A stretch of 12,481 nucleotides of DNA, taken from contig DBVS01000123.1 in assembly GCA_002308235.1 (NCBI GenBank), forward strand, positions 29,787 to 42,267, read 5' to 3'. Positions 5,281 through 11,741 of the stretch are shown piece after piece. The notes below the pieces were generated by a model. The model saw nothing but the letters and a program-made list of their open reading frames with translations. It had not been told where the DNA came from and did not search any database. The stretch comes from Lachnospiraceae bacterium UBA1258 (GTDB taxonomy: Bacteria; Bacillota; Clostridia; Lachnospirales; Lachnospiraceae). A program made the translations under genes and the position numbers. The first letter of the stretch is position 1, and every line of letters starts with the position of its first letter.

Positions 5281-7440
5281 CTAATTTAACTTGTTCCAGT
5301 CGGAAACGTATACTTTGGAAGGATCCTTATCATATTCCGACAACAGGCCTTCGGATACAAGTTCGTTAACCAGTCTTTCGGTTTCGGCTTCTCCGTATGC
5401 CGCACCCATCTGGAAACCTGTTTTTTTGTCGAATAAAAGCATTGCATCGGAAGTGATCTGCAGGGACTTGAATTCTCCCATGATACGCTGCTTTCTGCCG
5501 TTATCGACATTGTCGTTATGTACGGGATTAAGGCCGTATTTTTCGCAGAATTCATTGATAAGTTTTGTCTGGATCCGTTGCTCGTTCACACCCCAGACAC
5601 CGGTAACGACATCGTATTCCTCTATATCCTTAAGTGCGGCGGATTCGGCCCATTTCTCTAAAGAATCGCGGGAAGCGCCGGCTTCGGCCATTTTGCACAT
5701 TTCATCATACGCAACTCTGAATTCGGCAAAAGCACGAATCTGCAAAAGATGAGGTCGTATCAGTTCAAGTATCCTGTGCATATCTACGGAAACCGGAATG
5801 GTACATTTTAAATCTTCGACGGCTAAAAGTCCGTCAAGGATATCGATGGCCTCGTTGCTTTCTTTCAGGATTTCTTCTGCAGGATAATCGGGTGATTCCA
5901 AAAGGAAAAAGTCCCCTTCCGCAAACTGATGGATGTCATTTCCGCCTCTTGCTTTTTGAATGAGCAGGAGCACTTTGGCAAGATCTTCGCCGTAGGCTTC
6001 CCCGACTGCGGCGTTTGCGGCTTCAAAAACAAGGGAATCAGCCTCTTTCGTGGGATCTGTAAGCAGTTTACCGGAACAGTACAGCGAAAAAACATTGAGG
6101 ATATGGTATGAATCCATTTCGCTCCAGTAATCGGGCTTGGTGATCCCGTCGTATGCCATTGTATTTAGATATGTGTCCTGTATGACCCGTGAATTTACGT
6201 TAAGCCACGCGGTCTGATCGATCTCGCGCTCGATAACGCCCCAGGACCAGATTCCGTATTTTAAGGAATTGTCGGCGATTATCTGCCGAACTTCTCCGTA
6301 ACCGTCCATCTGCAACGCAGAAAGAGTGTAATAAGTTATCTTATCCGCAAGATCGCCGAGACTATCTTTTAAAACGTCCACATTAAAGTAGTTGGAATAA
6401 ACATTTATGCCGAAATTCACATCGGGGTTGACTGCGGCAAACTTTTCATAGAGCTTTCGGGCAAAGAAACCCGCATTCTTCATGGTATGAACGTTACCGG
6501 GTTCAAAATAGTGAACGATCACCCTGTCGCTGACGTCCGCAAGTTCCGCATAGATATTGTAGTATTTTTCGTATGTTTCGGTCACTTCGGGAAGGTCAAT
6601 CTCAGAAACACTGTCTCCGTGATATTTAACGGAAGTGTCATTCCAGCCGTACCCGTTAAATTCCGAACCCCAGACCCAAAGAGTAAATTTCATGCCGAGG
6701 GAGTGGGCCGCGTCCGCCATGAATCTTAAGCGTTCATGCACATATTCGTAACTTCCGAATTCAGCCCAGGCCGCGCATATATCCGTAACCTGGATCCCCG
6801 TAAAACCGAGATGCTGCATCATCCTGACATATTCGTAGAGATCATCGTCCGAATATCTCAAAATATCGCTTTCCGGGGCGGTGTTTTGATTATAGTAAAC
6901 GCCGCGTGTCATGGAAGGGTTCCAAAGACATACAATGGGTTCTCTTTCGGGCATCCACCCCGAATTGCTGTTTATGGTGAGATTTGACGGAAGGTATAAG
7001 GTTTCTTTTTCATGTGAAAGGTGTTCTCTGTCTTCTCCTGAAAAAGAAAAACCAAGGAGGGAGTTGGCACAGACCGTTACAAGCCTGTCAAGTTCCCTAC
7101 CCTTTGCCAGAAGATAAACATCGCCTTTTTCGATGTGCAATATCGTGTTATCGGTCTTTTTTGAAAGAAAGATATTGTGTTTGCCGGATTTAAACTTTAT
7201 CTTAAGGCGGTTTCCGGTGCTTTTGTATATGTAATCCGCCAGTTTCCTGCTTTCGAAATATGTATCTATGCGTGAAACGATACAGTAATCGGACAGAGGA
7301 ACGTCTCCGATCATGATCGTATTTGAACCTGCTTTGGCAGGTGCGGTTTTAATGTGTTTGTATATAAAAAAGCAGGACAGCATCAGGATAATTCCGAGGA
7401 AAATCGAAATTACGGCTTTGGCCGGTGTCAGTTTCTTCAT
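5281..7440 (-). CDS. Membrane-anchored extracellular protein of unknown function, putative glycoside-hydrolase-like TIM barrel
   Basis: I do not recognise this 719-aa protein as a named family. An N-terminal basic stretch and one hydrophobic helix (about 9-27) look like an uncleaved signal anchor; LMLSC is only a poor match to a lipobox. Residues about 45-150 alternate strands and helices like the small domain that precedes the barrel in GH20 and GH67-type hydrolases. From about 165 the sequence suggests a (beta/alpha)8 barrel: GFTGIQVTD (D220), a cluster of W225 and E227, MKFTLWVWG, VIVHYFEPGN (E313), VNFGINVYS, KITYYTLSA, and LKYGIWSWGV. Aromatic and acidic residues at the strand ends would suit a sugar-binding cleft. 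The region after about 430 is helical. Only a remote glycoside hydrolase relationship is inferred; the catalytic pair is not identified. Start ATG overlaps the stop of the Nudix gene (ATGA), so the two are translated together, with AAGGA 6 nt upstream. Confidence 0.6.
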   Translation of the reverse strand: MKKLTPAKAVISIFLGIILMLSCFFIYKHIKTAPAKAGSNTIMIGDVPLSDYCIVSRIDTYFESRKLADYIYKSTGNRLKIKFKSGKHNIFLSKKTDNTILHIEKGDVYLLAKGRELDRLVTVCANSLLGFSFSGEDREHLSHEKETLYLPSNLTINSNSGWMPEREPIVCLWNPSMTRGVYYNQNTAPESDILRYSDDDLYEYVRMMQHLGFTGIQVTDICAAWAEFGSYEYVHERLRFMADAAHSLGMKFTLWVWGSEFNGYGWNDTSVKYHGDSVSEIDLPEVTETYEKYYNIYAELADVSDRVIVHYFEPGNVHTMKNAGFFARKLYEKFAAVNPDVNFGINVYSNYFNVDVLKDSLGDLADKITYYTLSALQMDGYGEVRQIIADNSLKYGIWSWGVIEREIDQTAWLNVNSRVIQDTYLNTMAYDGITKPDYWSEMDSYHILNVFSLYCSGKLLTDPTKEADSLVFEAANAAVGEAYGEDLAKVLLLIQKARGGNDIHQFAEGDFFLLESPDYPAEEILKESNEAIDILDGLLAVEDLKCTIPVSVDMHRILELIRPHLLQIRAFAEFRVAYDEMCKMAEAGASRDSLEKWAESAALKDIEEYDVVTGVWGVNEQRIQTKLINEFCEKYGLNPVHNDNVDNGRKQRIMGEFKSLQITSDAMLLFDKKTGFQMGAAYGEAETERLVNELVSEGLLSEYDKDPSKVYVSDWNKLN

Positions 7441-8450
7441 GTAAGGTCCTTCCCTTTGAGGTATTCATTCTTAAGAAACCGGAAGGTTTCTTTTTCTCCT
7501 TTATCTTTAAGCATCCTGAGGATAAAAACAAGATCCTCGTAGTCCTTTTCGTGCATATGCCGTTCGGATTCCCGGGTGGTCAGATACTCGTAAGCGGCGG
7601 CGTCGGTGTAGGTCCTGCCGCGATATACCTTGCAGGCGGCAATCCGGTCCATGACGGATTCCACAAAATATTTCCGGGGCATCCGCAAATATTCAAGAGG
7701 TTTCCCGGTTTCGAAGGAATAGTCGGTCCAGTATTCGAAGTGATGCCTGTTACGACCCTTGTGGTGGAGCCAGGCAGCAGAATAGCCTTTATCCATTCTT
7801 TCTGCCACATTGGGGCTTCTGACGCCCTGGTAATATTTGATTCCCGCGAAAAATTCCGTGGGAGAATACTTGGAAAGATCGTGGGTCAGACCTTGCCGGT
7901 AAAGCCCTACCTTAAAGCACCCCCGACGCACAAGACGTCTGTGTCTGTTTATGGTGTGAAGGTGCATAAAGAAAGCCTTAAAGGCGCTTACGTGCATATT
8001 GTCGCAGGCCGTTAAAAGCCTGTCGCCTTTGTACATGACGGTCATGTTTATGGACTTTCTGCCCTCCAAGATCTGGCGGAGAAAGAACTTGTCGCCCTCC
8101 CAAAGGGAAAGCGATAATATATCGTCCTTGGGGATCCATTTAAGTGTACCTTCGCTGCAGGAAGAAAGGTTGGGATTTTCTTCGGTGAAGGCCGTGAAAA
8201 GGTGCATTTCTTCGTCCTCGTATTTGTCGGAGCGAAAGTTAATGATGCCTTTGTATTCGTAGTTTGAAAGCCTGATGCCGGTTTCTTCGAAGACCTCCCG
8301 CAACATGCATTCTTCGGGAGTTTCCTTCCCTTCGAACTTTCCGCCGATGCCGATCCATTTGCCGGCGTTGGTGTCGTTTTCTTTCTTGTTGCGAAGGAGC
8401 ATGAGAAAGGCGTTATTCTTTTCTATATAGCAAAGAGTGGATCTGATCAT
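7437..8450 (-). CDS. Nudix hydrolase fused to a DUF5662 domain
   Basis: This 337-aa cytoplasmic protein joins two domains. Residues 1 to about 135 are a Nudix (MutT-like) hydrolase with a perfect Nudix box, G37-x5-E43-x7-R51-E52-V53-x-E55-E56-T57-G58-I59. This places it among hydrolases of nucleoside diphosphate-linked compounds such as 8-oxo-dGTP. The start GKWIGIGGKFE resembles the MutT group; the true substrate is unknown. Residues from about 160 to 325 match the pattern I know as DUF5662: H163-x-H165, H170, H190-D191 in LTHDLSKYSPTEF, then AWLHHKGRNRHHFEYW (226-241). The many ordered His and Asp residues look like a metal centre. The start is ATG 8450, supported by GAGGA at 8456-8460; an opening from 8642 would be longer but lacks Nudix similarity and crosses the promoter. 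It is first in a two-gene operon. The Nudix call is sure, the DUF call fairly sure. Confidence 0.88.
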   Translation of the reverse strand: MIRSTLCYIEKNNAFLMLLRNKKENDTNAGKWIGIGGKFEGKETPEECMLREVFEETGIRLSNYEYKGIINFRSDKYEDEEMHLFTAFTEENPNLSSCSEGTLKWIPKDDILSLSLWEGDKFFLRQILEGRKSINMTVMYKGDRLLTACDNMHVSAFKAFFMHLHTINRHRRLVRRGCFKVGLYRQGLTHDLSKYSPTEFFAGIKYYQGVRSPNVAERMDKGYSAAWLHHKGRNRHHFEYWTDYSFETGKPLEYLRMPRKYFVESVMDRIAACKVYRGRTYTDAAAYEYLTTRESERHMHEKDYEDLVFILRMLKDKGEKETFRFLKNEYLKGKDLT

Positions 8451-8455
8451 TATTT

Positions 8456-8460
8456 TCCTC
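8456..8460 (-). promoter_or_regulatory. Ribosome binding site fixing the Nudix-DUF5662 start
   Basis: Read on the minus strand, GAGGA stands 5 nt before ATG 8450. This selects the start directly before the Nudix fold (MIRSTLCYIEKNN) rather than any upstream in-frame ATG. Confidence 0.8.
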
Positions 8461-8485
8461 AATAAACACTTTTCATTCAAAAGAC

Positions 8486-8513
8486 AGTATATCAATTCCT
8501 GCCTAAATTGCAA
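8486..8513 (-). promoter_or_regulatory. Probable sigma-A promoter of the Nudix/surface-protein operon
   Basis: On the minus strand TTGCAA (8513-8508) and TATACT (8491-8486) are separated by 16 bp. Initiation near 8480 would give a leader of about 30 nt before ATG 8450. The match to consensus is moderate in the -35 and good in the -10. Confidence 0.55.
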
Positions 8514-8521
8514 AGGGCAGG
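8498..8521. repeat. Inverted repeat CCTGCC-N12-GGCAGG between divergent promoters
   Basis: CCTGCC at 8498-8503 pairs with GGCAGG at 8516-8521. The repeat spans the spacer and -35 of the minus-strand promoter and ends 10 bp before the upstream plus-strand -35 candidate. It could be an operator, but no regulator is encoded beside it and chance is possible. Confidence 0.4.
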
Positions 8522-8530
8522 TTCGCATGG

Positions 8531-8558
8531 TTGAAAAAGAATCCCGATATGCTAAAAT
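8531..8558 (+). promoter_or_regulatory. Candidate upstream sigma-A promoter of proBAC
   Basis: TTGAAA (8531-8536), a 16-bp spacer and TAAAAT (8553-8558) match consensus at 10 of 12 positions. It would give a leader of about 115 nt. That leader contains AACGGC (8578-8583) and GCCGTT (8612-8617), able to pair across a long loop. Confidence 0.5.
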
Positions 8559-8601
8559 ATTGGCAAACAAGGGAAATAACGGCTGTGGGATGCAAAATAA
8601 G

Positions 8602-8630
8602 TTGATATTCGGCCGTTTAGGTGGTAATAT
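8602..8630 (+). promoter_or_regulatory. Candidate downstream sigma-A promoter of proBAC
   Basis: TTGATA (8602-8607), a 17-bp spacer and TAATAT (8625-8630) match consensus at 9 of 12 positions. Transcription from here would give a leader of about 45 nt before proB, too short for a riboswitch or T-box. Confidence 0.5.
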
Positions 8631-8680
8631 ACTTAGCAACACTTTAAAGTTATAGCATGGTAAAGTAAGGAAAGCAGATT

Positions 8681-9484
8681 ATGTGGCAAAAGAAATGTTA
8701 CAGAATAGTAGTAAAAGTCGGCACTTCCACTCTCACTCACGACTCCGGGGCTGCGAATCTCCAGAGCATGGAGCGCCTGGTGCGGGTCCTGGCGGATCTG
8801 GTGGGATACGGTCATGAAGTGGTGCTTGTGACAAGCGGCGCCATTGCCGTGGGAACAAATAAATTAAGGCTTTCTGAACGACCAAAGGAATTAAGGCTCA
8901 AGCAGGCCGCTGCGGCAGTGGGACAGTGCGAACTCATGCATTTCTACGATAAGCTCTTCGGAGAATACAACAGGGGTGTCGCACAGATCCTTCTTACCGA
9001 TGATGATGTGGCAGACCCCGTCAGAAGCGGACACCTTTCGGGAACCTGCAGGAAGCTTCTTGAAATGGGCATCATTCCCATAGTAAATGAAAATGACTCG
9101 GTTTCTTCCGCCGAGATCGAAACCGGCGAAAATAAGGTCCTGGGTGATAATGACACTCTTTCCGCCATTGTTGCGAAGCTGTGCGAAGCGGACCTTTTGA
9201 TCCTTTTGTCGGATATAGACGGACTTTACGATTCAGACCCTCATGCCAACAAAGGAGCAAAGATCATTCCCGTGGTGGAAGAGATCACACCGGAGCTTCT
9301 TGAAATGGCAGGCGGCAAGGGAACCTGGAGAGGCACCGGAGGCATGGTTACCAAACTTTCCGCCGCAAAGATCTCCCTTGATGCCGGGATTGACATGGTG
9401 ATCGCAAACGGTTCCCGCCCCGAAGATATCTACGACATAGTCGAAGGCAAGGCTGTGGGCACCAGATTTGTTGCAAAGAAATAA
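8681..9484 (+). CDS. proB: Glutamate 5-kinase, short form without PUA domain
   Basis: ProB phosphorylates L-glutamate with ATP to gamma-glutamyl phosphate, the first and usually feedback-inhibited step of proline synthesis. The 267-aa product is an amino acid kinase domain only. Visible family motifs are VVKVGTST (10-17), LVTSGAIAVG, the glutamate-binding IPIVNENDSV, GDNDTLSAIVA, LLSDIDGLYDSDP, and the ATP-site RGTGGMVTKLSAA. E. coli-type enzymes carry about 100 more residues with a C-terminal PUA domain, absent here; short kinases of this kind are known in Firmicutes. AAGGA (8667-8671) lies about 10 nt before ATG 8681. proA begins 11 nt after its stop, so ProB and ProA are made from one message, in line with their need to pass on the unstable acyl phosphate. 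Identification is secure. Confidence 0.96.
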   Translation: MWQKKCYRIVVKVGTSTLTHDSGAANLQSMERLVRVLADLVGYGHEVVLVTSGAIAVGTNKLRLSERPKELRLKQAAAAVGQCELMHFYDKLFGEYNRGVAQILLTDDDVADPVRSGHLSGTCRKLLEMGIIPIVNENDSVSSAEIETGENKVLGDNDTLSAIVAKLCEADLLILLSDIDGLYDSDPHANKGAKIIPVVEEITPELLEMAGGKGTWRGTGGMVTKLSAAKISLDAGIDMVIANGSRPEDIYDIVEGKAVGTRFVAKK

Positions 9485-9495
9485 AGGATGATCAT

Positions 9496-10755
9496 ATGAC
9501 CGAACTTGAAAAGACAGGCGAACTTGCCAAGAAAGCTTCGAGAGTGCTGGCAACAGCCGGTACCGACATAAAAAATGTTGCGCTTTTAAAAATCGCCGAA
9601 CTTATCGATAAACGCCGCGGCGAGTGGATGGCCGCAAATGCGGAGGATGTCCGCATCGCCAAAGAAAACGGCATGAGTGAGTCGCTTCTTGACAGACTTT
9701 CTTTAACCGACAAGCGTATCGACGGCATCACGGCGGGCGTGAAAGAAATCGTTGCTTTGTCCGACCCCATCGGAACGGCGGACAAAACCGACAAACGGCC
9801 CAACGGGCTGCTTATTCAGAAAAGAAGAGTGCCCTTAGGAGTCATAGCCATAATATACGAGGCAAGACCCAATGTTACGGTGGATGCGGCGGCTCTTACC
9901 CTTAAGACCGGAAACGCGGTGATCTTAAGAGGCGGCAAAGAAGCCATTAATTCAAACCGTGCCGCTGTTTCCATAATGCGTGACGCTCTTGTAAGTGTGG
10001 GACTTCCCGCCGACTGCATAGCTCTTGTTAACGATACTTCAAGAGAGAGCGCCAACGAACTTATGCATTTAAACCGCTACGTGGACGTACTGATTCCCAG
10101 AGGCGGCAGGAGCCTTATCAGAAGCGTTACCGAGAATGCAAGCGTTCCGGTCATCAGGACCGGTGAAGGTGTCTGCCATATCTACATTCACAGGGATGCG
10201 GACCTTAAGATGGGAGCGAAGATCCTTTATAATGCCAAGTGTTCAAGACCTTCCGTCTGCAATGCGGCGGAGTGCCTGTTAGTGGATGAAGAAGTCAAGG
10301 ATGCGTTCTTAAAGGAGGCGTTACCCCTTCTTTGTGAAAAGAATGTGGAACTGCGGCCGGACGAAAAGTCCGCTCCTTTCGTAAAAGATTATAAGGGCCC
10401 CGTGAAGGCAGCAACGGAAGAAGACTGGGACAGCGAATATAACGATTATATACTTGCCATCAAGACTGTTTCGGGTTTTGACGAAGCGGTGGATTTTATA
10501 AGTGCTCACGGAACCGGGCATTCCGAGACGATAGTTACCGAGAATTACACGGTTGCCCAGCGTTTTCTGGACGAGATCGACGCGGCTGCCGTTTATGTGA
10601 ATGCTTCGACGCGATTTACGGACGGCGGAGAATTCGGACTCGGGGCGGAGATCGGAATATCAACCCAGAAGATGCATGCCAGAGGCCCCATGGGTCTTTT
10701 GGAGCTTACTTCGATCAAGTATGCCGTTTACGGAAACGGGCAGATAAGGGAGTAG
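9496..10755 (+). CDS. proA: Gamma-glutamyl phosphate reductase (glutamate-5-semialdehyde dehydrogenase)
   Basis: ProA reduces gamma-glutamyl phosphate with NADPH to glutamate 5-semialdehyde, which closes spontaneously to pyrroline-5-carboxylate. The 419-aa length is normal for the family. It is an aldehyde dehydrogenase-superfamily enzyme. The N-terminal part has PLGVIAIIYEARPNVT and the cofactor-binding GNAVILRGGKEA, and the catalytic thiol is C255 in CSRPSVCNAAECLL. DVLIPRGGRSLI and the C-terminal FGLGAEIGISTQKMHARGP are also typical. AAAGGA (9483-9488) precedes ATG 9496 by 7 nt. It is the middle gene of the proBAC operon, with only 1 nt between its stop and proC. No regulatory signal is seen inside the operon, and identification is secure. 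Confidence 0.97.
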   Translation: MTELEKTGELAKKASRVLATAGTDIKNVALLKIAELIDKRRGEWMAANAEDVRIAKENGMSESLLDRLSLTDKRIDGITAGVKEIVALSDPIGTADKTDKRPNGLLIQKRRVPLGVIAIIYEARPNVTVDAAALTLKTGNAVILRGGKEAINSNRAAVSIMRDALVSVGLPADCIALVNDTSRESANELMHLNRYVDVLIPRGGRSLIRSVTENASVPVIRTGEGVCHIYIHRDADLKMGAKILYNAKCSRPSVCNAAECLLVDEEVKDAFLKEALPLLCEKNVELRPDEKSAPFVKDYKGPVKAATEEDWDSEYNDYILAIKTVSGFDEAVDFISAHGTGHSETIVTENYTVAQRFLDEIDAAAVYVNASTRFTDGGEFGLGAEIGISTQKMHARGPMGLLELTSIKYAVYGNGQIRE

Positions 10756-10756
10756 C

Positions 10757-11569
10757 ATGAAAAAATACGGATTTATCGGATGCGGAAACATGGGAGGCGC
10801 CATTGCCTCCGCGGTTGCAAAGACAATACCCGGGGAGTGCCTGTTTCTTTCAAACCGCACCAAAAAGAAAGCGGAAGACCTGGCGCTTACCATCGGTGCA
10901 ATGGTAAGTGACAACATTGAGATCGCGAAGAATTGCGATGTGATCTTTCTCGGGGTGAAGCCCCAGATGATGGAAGAGGTGCTTGCGGGGATAAGCGGAT
11001 ATCTTAAGAAGCGAAATACCGCGGATTTTGTGCTTGTTACCATGGCTGCGGCTCTTGGTATCGAAGATATCAGAAGGATGTCGGGAGTTGATGCCCGCGT
11101 GCTTCGTATAATGCCCAACACCCCCGTTTCGGTCGGGGAGGGTATCGTGCTTTATGCTTACGATGAAAAGCTTTCGGAGGCGGATGCCGCGGAGATCGTG
11201 GGAAGCCTTAAGGCTGCCGGCGAATGTATTGCTTTGTCCGAAAAGCTCATAGACGCGGGAAGCGTGGTTGCGGGATGCGGCCCGGCCTTTGCACAGATGT
11301 TCATCGAAGCCCTTGCGGACGGAGGAGTTGCTGTTGGACTTCCGAGAAAAGAATCCGTAAAGCTTGCGGCACAGATGCTTTTGGGAAGCGCAAAACTCAC
11401 ACTGGTAAGCGGGAAAACACCGGGAGAACTGAAAGATGCGGTGTGCTCACCGGGAGGCTCTACCATCGAAGGCGTGAAGGCTCTTGAAGACAAAGGCTTC
11501 AGAGGAGCCGCCATGGATGCGGTGCTTGCTTCCTATGAAAAAACTCTCCGGATGAAGACAAAGAAATGA
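10757..11569 (+). CDS. proC: Pyrroline-5-carboxylate reductase
   Basis: ProC reduces pyrroline-5-carboxylate to L-proline with NAD(P)H, the last step of the pathway. The 270-aa product has the normal length. The N-terminal Rossmann motif is GFIGCGNMG (5-13), followed by FLGVKPQ and RIMPNTPVSVGEG. The C-terminal dimerisation domain carries the family signature, visible as AGCGPAF, ALADGGVAVGLPR, and TPGELKDAVCSPGGSTIEG. The gene follows proA after 1 nt, with an AAGGGAG ribosome binding site inside the end of proA, so coupled translation is likely. With ProB and ProA it completes glutamate-to-proline synthesis in one operon. A strong terminator lies just downstream. Identification is secure. 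Confidence 0.97.
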   Translation: MKKYGFIGCGNMGGAIASAVAKTIPGECLFLSNRTKKKAEDLALTIGAMVSDNIEIAKNCDVIFLGVKPQMMEEVLAGISGYLKKRNTADFVLVTMAAALGIEDIRRMSGVDARVLRIMPNTPVSVGEGIVLYAYDEKLSEADAAEIVGSLKAAGECIALSEKLIDAGSVVAGCGPAFAQMFIEALADGGVAVGLPRKESVKLAAQMLLGSAKLTLVSGKTPGELKDAVCSPGGSTIEGVKALEDKGFRGAAMDAVLASYEKTLRMKTKK

Positions 11570-11576
11570 TCTTAAG

Positions 11577-11606
11577 CCCCGAAAGCTTCGGCCTTCGGGG
11601 TTTTTT
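11577..11606 (+). terminator. Intrinsic terminator of the proBAC operon (UUCG loop)
   Basis: CCCCGAA pairs with TTCGGGG. After one A-C mismatch the stem continues as GC with GC around a TTCG tetraloop (C-UUCG-G, an extra-stable loop), and six T residues follow (11601-11606). It starts 7 nt after the proC stop. Confidence 0.92.
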
Positions 11607-11646
11607 GACGCAATTCTAAAAAAATAATAAATCTTGCGCTCTGCTG

Positions 11647-11674
11647 TTGACATTTGAGGCACACGTGTTATAGT
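11647..11674 (+). promoter_or_regulatory. Sigma-A promoter of clpB
   Basis: A consensus TTGACA (11647-11652) is followed after 16 bp by TATAGT (11669-11674). The spacer ends in the perfect 8-bp palindrome ACACGTGT (11661-11668). Initiation near 11681 would give a leader of about 60 nt. No CIRCE element (HrcA operator) is present. Confidence 0.8.
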
Positions 11675-11680
11675 AGGCAT

Positions 11681-11698
11681 AGAACAAAGAGAACAAAG
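11681..11698 (+). repeat. Tandem 9-bp repeat AGAACAAAG x2 at the clpB transcription start
   Basis: AGAACAAAG occurs twice without a gap, just downstream of the -10. The heptads GAACAAA are remotely like the tandem GGTCAAA heptads bound by the clp repressor CtsR, but differ at two positions and are spaced 9 rather than 10 bp apart. A role as operator is only a suggestion. Confidence 0.5.
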
Positions 11699-11707
11699 TT
11701 TCACGCT

Positions 11708-11726
11708 GCCTCTTTGAGGCTTTTTT
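11708..11726 (+). terminator. Terminator-like hairpin in the clpB leader (possible attenuator)
   Basis: GCCTC and GAGGC form a 5-bp stem with a TTT loop, followed by six T residues (11721-11726), 15 nt before the clpB ATG. The short stem predicts weak or conditional termination. TTTGAGGC in its right arm also occurs at 11653-11660 in the promoter spacer. Confidence 0.5.
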
Positions 11727-11741
11727 GAAGAAGGTGATTTT

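Noticed and set aside
7425..8015. Plus-strand open frame of 196 codons over the Nudix-DUF5662 gene
   Set aside because: It covers the region coding DUF5662 on the other strand, has Gly/Val-rich low-information sequence and no start signals.
8451..8642. N-terminal extension of the Nudix protein to ATG 8642
   Set aside because: The extra 64 residues are unlike the Nudix family, would cover the promoter, and a good GAGGA site selects ATG 8450.
8437..8655. Small plus-strand open frame (72 codons) in the proB upstream region
   Set aside because: It overlaps the Nudix gene start and all promoter candidates, has no good ribosome binding site and resembles no known peptide.
8560..8680. T-box or other riboswitch in front of proBAC
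   Set aside because: TTAGGTGGTAATAT loosely recalls the T-box core, but there is no proper T-box sequence, no terminator/antiterminator pair and the leader is too short.
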